In this document: positions 58,885-64,000 of the stretch, piece after piece | How positions within the stretch are numbered: the first letter of the stretch is position 1 | Layout of the letters: every line of letters begins with the position of its first letter | Source of the DNA: Saccharospirillum sp043196875 | GTDB lineage: Bacteria > Pseudomonadota > Gammaproteobacteria > Pseudomonadales > Natronospirillaceae | Assembly (NCBI RefSeq): GCF_043196875.1 | Contig: NZ_JBEBMX010000009.1 | Location: 1 to 64,000, forward strand | Direction of reading: 5' to 3' | Length of the DNA: 64,000 bases | The notes under the pieces: model-generated | The model's database searches: none | What the model saw: the letters and a program-made list of their open reading frames with translations, nothing else | Told to the model about the DNA's origin: nothing | Made by a program: the position numbers and the translations under genes

Positions 58885-59542
58885 TCTTGAAACCTCGCTT
58901 GGCGCCACTGCGTCCCATCCAATTGACGGCCTGCTCCAGGGCGATGCTGATAATCCAGTAGAAACCGATGACCACGATAAAAGCCTGCATCGGAATAAAG
59001 TAGGTGCCAGACAAACCGTTGGCAGCGGCGGTCAACTCACGCACGGTGATGATGACCAGAAAGGCGGTGTCTTTAAGCAGGATGATCAACTGATTGCCCA
59101 TCACCCCGCGCGACTTCAACACCAGTTGCGGCAGGATCAAGCGCAGAAACATCTTCGGCATGGAAAAGCCTTGGGCAACGGCGGCTTCGACCTGTCCCGG
59201 AGGCAAGGTCACTCGGGCACCGCGCATGATTTCTGCGAAGTAAGCGCCGTGGTACAACACCAGCGCACTGACGCCGGCCTCCCAGGAGCTGAGCCGAATG
59301 CCCAGCGACGGCAAGCCGTAATAAAACAAATAAGCCAACACCAAAAACGGCAACAGCCGCATGGCGTCGATAAAAATTCGCAACGCAATTCGTAGTGGTG
59401 CCTTGGCGCCTTCCAAGCCAAACACGATCACACAACCGAGCAAAAAGCCAAGCACAGTGCCCAGACCAAATAACTGCAAGGTGTTGAAAAAACCATCGAC
59501 GAAGACGCCGCGTTCGGCCCAGAGAATCTGCCAATCTGTCAT
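58877..59542 (-). CDS. Polar amino acid ABC transporter, permease 2
   Basis: HisM/GlnP-type permease of 221 residues, with LFGLGTVLGFLLGCVIVFG, LRIFIDAMRLLPFLVLAYLFYYGLP, and the coupling segment GQVEAAVAQGFSMPKMFLRLILPQLV. It is the second of two permeases, as in heteromeric amino acid transporters. Confidence 0.9.
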   Translation of the reverse strand: MTDWQILWAERGVFVDGFFNTLQLFGLGTVLGFLLGCVIVFGLEGAKAPLRIALRIFIDAMRLLPFLVLAYLFYYGLPSLGIRLSSWEAGVSALVLYHGAYFAEIMRGARVTLPPGQVEAAVAQGFSMPKMFLRLILPQLVLKSRGVMGNQLIILLKDTAFLVIITVRELTAAANGLSGTYFIPMQAFIVVIGFYWIISIALEQAVNWMGRSGAKRGFKNA

Positions 59543-59555
59543 CGCTGCCTCTCCT

Positions 59556-60197
59556 TCACATGGCCAACCGGTTGGCTTTGCGTTCAGCCACCCGCTGGAA
59601 CCAGACCAGCGCGGCGATGATCAACATATAGAGCAGCCCCGCAGCGAGGATGGGTGGCAAGGGTTCGTAGGTCACCGCAGAAATTCGATTGGTCACCCGG
59701 GTTAAATCGACGACACCAATGACGGCAATGGCCGGGCTGCCTTTGATCAGAAAAGACATTTCATTCACCAGGCTGGGCAGGCTGGTGATCACAATCTGCG
59801 GCAACATGATGCGGCGAAAGTAGACGCCCGGCGTCATACCGACAGCCAGAGCAGCCTCGCGTTGATCGTTGGAAAAATTATTAAAAGCGGAGCGCCAGAT
59901 TTCAGCATTAAAGGCGGTGGTGTTAAGCGTTAATGCCAGGATGCCAGCAATGGATCTATCCATGCTGATGCCCAGGGTCGGTGCCGTTAAAAAGATAAAT
60001 AACACCAGGGTCACCAGCGGCGTGGCGCGGGCAATGCTGATATAGACACCCAGCACTTGATGCACAAAGGGAATTTTTGCCGACCGTATCAGCGCAATGA
60101 TTAAGCCCAGGGTCACCCCCAGAGCGATGGACACACCGGAGATCCAAAGCGTCACCCAGGCGCCGTTGAGCAGCATACTCCAAGCCGTGGAATCCAT
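59556..60197 (-). CDS. Polar amino acid ABC transporter, permease 1
   Basis: HisQ-type permease of 213 residues: LLNGAWVTLWISGVSIALGVTLGLIIALI, YISIARATPLVTLVLFIFLTAPTLGI, coupling segment NDQREAALAVGMTPGVYFRRIMLPQIVITSLPSLVNE. It lies 13 bases before the second permease. Confidence 0.9.
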   Translation of the reverse strand: MDSTAWSMLLNGAWVTLWISGVSIALGVTLGLIIALIRSAKIPFVHQVLGVYISIARATPLVTLVLFIFLTAPTLGISMDRSIAGILALTLNTTAFNAEIWRSAFNNFSNDQREAALAVGMTPGVYFRRIMLPQIVITSLPSLVNEMSFLIKGSPAIAVIGVVDLTRVTNRISAVTYEPLPPILAAGLLYMLIIAALVWFQRVAERKANRLAM

Positions 60198-60277
60198 GGT
60201 TTTCCTCTTACGCAGGCCGGGTTAAAAAATGCGGGCGTCCCGGCCCGCGGTGTCTTCCCTGGACATCGGGCAAGGTC

Positions 60278-61144
60278 TTACATACCCGCCAGTTCGTGGA
60301 ATTCTTCCACCGTAGTAATAGGTACTTCGGGCAGATCCGGGAAAGACTCACCGAACCACTCTTCCTGCAATTCAGCCAAACGGCCGCTGGCTTTCATCTC
60401 GTTCATAAAATCCGTCAAGAAGGCCAGCAGTTCTGGGCTGTTCTTCGGTACCGGCCAGCCAACAAAACCCGGACCCGAAACGGCCTGACCCGCAGCAAAG
60501 ATGTCACCACGCTCGGAGATCAGATCGTTAACCGGGACGGCGGAATTGATCACGTAGTCGAGACGGCCATTGGCGAGGTCCGCATAAATTTCAGGGTATG
60601 CTTCGTACTGCACTACTTCACCCAGTTTGCCGCCGCTTTCTTCCAACATGGCTTCCAGCTCCGGCAAGCGCGACAGCAATACAGAACCCGCCTGCACACC
60701 GACAGTCATGCCATCGAGATCGGCAACGCTGTTGATACGATCGTCATCGGCACGCTTGATGTAGAAGTGCTGAGCAGACGCAAAAGGTGGGGCGTAGTTG
60801 AACACCCGCATGCGCTCATCAGAGATGGATGCACCGGTGATGGCAGCATCGTACTGGCCGTTGGAAACCGCCGCCAGCAGGCCGGTCCAGGGCAGAATTT
60901 CCTGACGGATTTCGAAGTCGTCGGAATAGGCTTCCAACTCTTCGATCATGTATTTCATAAAACCATCGGGTTCGCTGCCATTCATAAAGTTGAAGGGTGC
61001 GTAGTTGTCTTCAGTGGCAACGACCATGTAGCCGCGCTCTTTAATCTCATCGAGATCGGCGGCGTGAACCGCAGCGATCAAACCGAGACCGGCGATCAGG
61101 GAACAGGCGCCGCGGCCAATAGCCGACGTCAAAATATGCTTCAT
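60278..61144 (-). CDS. Polar amino acid ABC transporter, substrate-binding protein
   Basis: SBP_bac_3 family protein of 288 residues: signal peptide (MKHILTSAIGRGACSLIAGLGLIAAVHA), then LDEIKERGYMVVATEDNYAPFNFMNGSEPDGFMKYMIEELEAY, GQYDAAITGASISDERMRVFNYAPPF, MTVGVQAGSVLL. The conserved Arg in SDERMRVF usually contacts the amino acid carboxylate. Ligand unknown. The ATG at 61144 follows GGAGA. It is divergent from a MocR regulator that may control it. Confidence 0.9.
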   Translation of the reverse strand: MKHILTSAIGRGACSLIAGLGLIAAVHAADLDEIKERGYMVVATEDNYAPFNFMNGSEPDGFMKYMIEELEAYSDDFEIRQEILPWTGLLAAVSNGQYDAAITGASISDERMRVFNYAPPFASAQHFYIKRADDDRINSVADLDGMTVGVQAGSVLLSRLPELEAMLEESGGKLGEVVQYEAYPEIYADLANGRLDYVINSAVPVNDLISERGDIFAAGQAVSGPGFVGWPVPKNSPELLAFLTDFMNEMKASGRLAELQEEWFGESFPDLPEVPITTVEEFHELAGM

Positions 61145-61427
61145 AGGGTTTCTCCAGACTCTCGTTTGCATGCACGTTTTCGCTTGCATTTTTTTCGAAG
61201 GTGGCGCGTATCGATGTCGTTTTTTCGCTCATAAACCACTGTTGAACAGCAGCTCTTTGGCACCCTAGGGCGTTTTCTAATGCCTGCTTAGAGCCAGATG
61301 AGCCCCCACCTTGTGACAGACCCCGTGGCATGTTTTGTGCTGAATTCAGCTTTTGCGCGCTCGTCTCGCTGTGCCTTGGCCTCGCGCAGACCAGCGTTCA
61401 AACACTAGAGCAAAGAGGATGCCGACC

Positions 61428-62927
61428 ATGACAACACTCAGCCTGGCATTGCACGATCGTTGCGAAGGCGGCTTACAAGAACGCCTGCGTGAAGGTCTGC
61501 TCGAGGCCATTCGTGTTGGCAGCCTGCCGGCCGATTCGGCGCTGCCCAGCTGCCGCAAACTGTCTGAACAGCTGGGTATTTCCAGAAATACCGTGGCCAT
61601 CGTTTATGAAAAACTGGTCGACGATGGTTATCTGATCAGCCGACCACGCAGCGGTTATTTCCTGCACAGCGATTACCATCAAGGCGATACGGTAACGACT
61701 CAGCCGGTTTCAAAACTGGCACTGAAACAGACAGCGACATCGGCACCAAGATCAAAGGACGCACCATCCTGGAGCAAACGACTGGCGCGGCATCCCGGCC
61801 AGTTTCAGGGCATTCTTAAGCCGAGCAACTGGACCGACTACCCCTACCCCTTTATTTATGGTCAGCCGGGTACCGAGGATTTTCCGCTCAATGCCTGGCG
61901 CGACATTACCCGGCGCCGACTGGCCGGTGATCGTGACCGCAACTGGCTGCGTGATCGCATCGATCAAGACGACCCTTTATTAGTCGAGCAGGTGCGCAAA
62001 CGCTTATTGCCACGCCGTGGCATCCTGGCGCGGCCGGATGAGGTGCTGATCACTCTGGGTTCGCAAAACGCCCTCTATTTGCTGGCGCAACTGCTGATCA
62101 ACGATGGCACCCGTATCGGTCTGGAAGATCCCGGCTATCGCGAAGCCGTGAATGTATTCCGCTTTTTTGGCAGCACCCTGGAGCGTCACCAGGTCGATGA
62201 TCAGGGCATTCAACTCAACGACCGCTCTGCCCAGTGCGATTATTTTTATGTGATGCCCAGCCATCAGGTGCCGACCGGCATTCCGATGAGCCGAGCGCGG
62301 CGTGACGCTCTGCTGGCGCAGGTGGTTCGGGATGATCAAATCATTATTGAAGACGATTACGACGCCGAACTGCACAACGACAGCCAGGCATTGCCAGCGC
62401 TGAAAGCCAGCCAGGTGGGGAACCGGGTGATCTATCTGGGCAGTTTTTCCAAGGTGCTGTCGCCGGGTTTGCGCATGGGCTACATCGTCGCCGACAGCGA
62501 ATTGATCGACGAACTGCGCGCCTTGCGTCGACTGATGTACCGCCACCCGCCGGCCAACCTGCAACACCAGATGGCGCAGTTTATTGCTCAGGGTTACTAC
62601 GAAACCCATTTGCGCAGCCATGTGCAGGACACCGATGCCCGGCGCGAGACATTGCGCGCCGCCATCGAACGCTTATTACCCCAGGCGCATTGCACCAGCT
62701 CGGCTCGTGCCAGCGCTTTCTGGCTGGAACTGCCCCGCGGCACCGACACTCAGCAGTTGGCCTGGCGCGCGGCGCAACAGGGCGTATTGATCGAGCCGGG
62801 GTTCCAGCACTTTAATGACCCGGTACCGCCACGCCATTTTATGCGTCTGGGGTTTAACGCCATTGGACGGCAGAAAATACTTCCGGGTATCGAGCAACTT
62901 GCCTCTGTCATGCGGCACCTTGGTTAA
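61428..62927 (+). CDS. MocR-type (GntR/aminotransferase) transcriptional regulator
   Basis: 499 residues. N-terminal GntR winged helix (LREGLLEAIRVGSLPADSALPSCRKLSEQLGISRNTVAIVYEKLVDDGYLISRPRSGYF), then a linker of ~50 residues. A class I aminotransferase-like domain follows, with the PLP lysine motif YLGSFSKVLSPGLRMGYIV and DDYDAELH. MocR proteins sense PLP or amino compounds and control adjacent genes. The start at 61428 is preferred, with AGAGG 9 bases before it. Divergence from an amino acid ABC operon suggests that as a target. Confidence 0.9.
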   Translation: MTTLSLALHDRCEGGLQERLREGLLEAIRVGSLPADSALPSCRKLSEQLGISRNTVAIVYEKLVDDGYLISRPRSGYFLHSDYHQGDTVTTQPVSKLALKQTATSAPRSKDAPSWSKRLARHPGQFQGILKPSNWTDYPYPFIYGQPGTEDFPLNAWRDITRRRLAGDRDRNWLRDRIDQDDPLLVEQVRKRLLPRRGILARPDEVLITLGSQNALYLLAQLLINDGTRIGLEDPGYREAVNVFRFFGSTLERHQVDDQGIQLNDRSAQCDYFYVMPSHQVPTGIPMSRARRDALLAQVVRDDQIIIEDDYDAELHNDSQALPALKASQVGNRVIYLGSFSKVLSPGLRMGYIVADSELIDELRALRRLMYRHPPANLQHQMAQFIAQGYYETHLRSHVQDTDARRETLRAAIERLLPQAHCTSSARASAFWLELPRGTDTQQLAWRAAQQGVLIEPGFQHFNDPVPPRHFMRLGFNAIGRQKILPGIEQLASVMRHLG

Positions 62928-63045
62928 TCCACGACCGTTAATTCACAATCAGGGATGTCACATCCAGACACCCAATCTGGCCCTAAAAGTTCATACCCCG
63001 GTGGTTCTATAGTCGCTGCACGATTCGATTGTGGAGCACCACCCC

Positions 63046-63846
63046 ATGCCCTTCTCTTCTGCCTGGCTGATCAGCGGCGGCGTCGCTTTGGCGGCCGGCA
63101 CGCTGCGCGGCTACACCGGCTTCGGCTTCGCCATGACCATGGCGTTGGGGCTGTTGTGGTTGCTGCCGCCGGTCGAGGTGGTGACCACTGTCTTGCTGCT
63201 CGATCTGCTCGGTGCTCTGGGCTTAGTCAGACACGCCTGGCACAAGGCGGACGGCGCGGTGTTAAAACGACTGCTGCCAACCATGTTCTTAGCTTCTATC
63301 GCCGGCGTAGCGCTGATGGGCGTCTTGCCCAGCAGCGCAGCCAGATTGGTCGTTGCCAGCCTGTGTTTGGTTGGCGCCCTGGCAACACTGGTGCAACCGC
63401 ATCGTGGCAATGAACTCGCCACGCACTTAGACCGTCGCCGGGATTTGCGATTGGCGTTGCCCGCCGGTGGCGCTTCTGGCCTGGCGATGAGCCTGTCGTC
63501 AGCGGGTGGACCGCCGCTGATGATCTATCTGATGCACAGCCGGTTAGACCCACAGACCGCCCGCGCCACCGCCATCGTCTTTTTTATCAGCGCCAGTTCG
63601 ACCGCCTTGTTGGGTTATTTGAGTGTGGGTTTGATCAGCACTGCAACCGCCTGGCTGGCGTTAACGCTCTGCCCTTTAGCCTGGCTGGGTGCGGCTCTGG
63701 GGCATTGGTTATTCGACCGTTTTCCGCCCCTGTCATACCGCACTCTGGTCGCCCCGGCGTTGATTTTAATGGCGGGTTGGCTGTTTTTCCGCGAAGTCAG
63801 GACGCTGTTTTTTGGTAGCCTAAGCAGCCCTTCCGTTGGATTTTGA
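63046..63846 (+). CDS. TSUP family transporter (TauE/SafE)
   Basis: 266-residue membrane protein with about eight helices and the family pattern ISGGVALAAGTLRGYTGFGFAMTMALGL, repeated in the second half as GASGLAMSLSSAGGPPLMIYLM. TSUP members export sulfite, sulfoacetate or other organic anions. The ATG at 63046 has SD TGGAG 8 bases upstream; the GTG at 63031 is less likely. Confidence 0.88.
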   Translation: MPFSSAWLISGGVALAAGTLRGYTGFGFAMTMALGLLWLLPPVEVVTTVLLLDLLGALGLVRHAWHKADGAVLKRLLPTMFLASIAGVALMGVLPSSAARLVVASLCLVGALATLVQPHRGNELATHLDRRRDLRLALPAGGASGLAMSLSSAGGPPLMIYLMHSRLDPQTARATAIVFFISASSTALLGYLSVGLISTATAWLALTLCPLAWLGAALGHWLFDRFPPLSYRTLVAPALILMAGWLFFREVRTLFFGSLSSPSVGF

Positions 63847-63861
63847 TTTGAGGAGTTTGCA

Positions 63862-64000
63862 ATGCCCATCGCTTTTATTACCGGTGCCACCTCAGGTTTT
63901 GGCCGCGCCACGGCCCAGCGTTTTGCCCAGGCCGGCTGGTCGTTGGTATTGACCGGTCGTCGCCAACAGCGTCTGGATGAATTGAAAGCCGAACTGTCGT
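63862..64000 (+). CDS. Short-chain dehydrogenase, YdfG-like, 3' end outside window
   Basis: The first 46 residues show the NADP-binding motif ITGATSGFGRATAQRFAQAG and TGRRQQRLDELKAEL, close to E. coli YdfG (3-hydroxy acid / malonic semialdehyde dehydrogenase). SD GAGGAG precedes the ATG and it follows the TSUP gene by 15 bases. The gene runs off the window, so the catalytic motifs are unseen. Confidence 0.8.
   Translation, partial: MPIAFITGATSGFGRATAQRFAQAGWSLVLTGRRQQRLDELKAELS

Noticed and set aside
1..64000. tRNA, rRNA, insertion sequence or prophage genes
   Set aside because: I saw no tRNA cloverleaf, rRNA sequence, transposase, integrase or phage structural gene in any frame.

Overview
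The window is about 64 kb from a gammaproteobacterium with moderately high GC. Gene order (flgA / cheV-cheR-flgBCDEFGHIJKL, flgMN), sigma-54 and sigma-28 promoter motifs, a FinR/Fpr pair and pseudaminic-acid flagellin glycosylation suggest a motile, probably marine organism with a polar flagellum, of the Oceanospirillales / Saccharospirillum-Reinekea kind. That placement is inference from gene content, not a database result.

Layout. 1-704: end of a methyltransferase. 766-7762 (minus): fliD, flaG and flagellin. 8003-10039 (plus): a MAF-type flagellin glycosylation protein. 10085-21400 (minus): a compact flagellin-sugar operon reading methyltransferase, pseB, pseC, pseF, a pseG-pseH fusion, pseI, an N-acetyl sugar amidotransferase, hisH-like, hisF-like, a second amidotransferase paralogue without its ATP-binding loop, and a beta-propeller protein. 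21899-37460 (minus): flgL, K, J, I, H, G, F, E, D, C, B, then cheR and cheV to 39475. 39678-43083 (plus): flgA, flgM, flgN and a membrane-anchored coiled-coil protein. 43151-46688: an orphan LivK-like binding protein and a chemoreceptor. From 46775 the content is ordinary accessory metabolism: fpr/finR, two tandem lipoproteins, a thiolase / SDR / 3-hydroxyisobutyryl-CoA hydrolase-like acyl-CoA set, a ProXWV-type betaine ABC system, small unknown proteins, a polar amino-acid ABC transporter facing a MocR regulator, a TSUP exporter and the start of an SDR gene.

The most striking signal is a coordinated enlargement of four axial flagellar proteins: FlgE (1460 aa), FliD (1295 aa), FlgK (1021 aa) and flagellin (805 aa). 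Their terminal assembly domains look normal. Their surface-exposed middles carry inserts, and in FlgE and FliD these are serial copies of one shared module of about 90 residues. FlgB, C, D, F, G, H, I and J are of normal size. The same organism decorates flagellin through a Pse pathway whose amidation branch (HisH, HisF, two amidotransferases) contains two proteins that appear to have lost catalytic residues. A dispersed intergenic element built of 7-nt units occurs three times, twice inside the flg operon, and each time a sigma-54-like promoter lies between it and the next flg gene.
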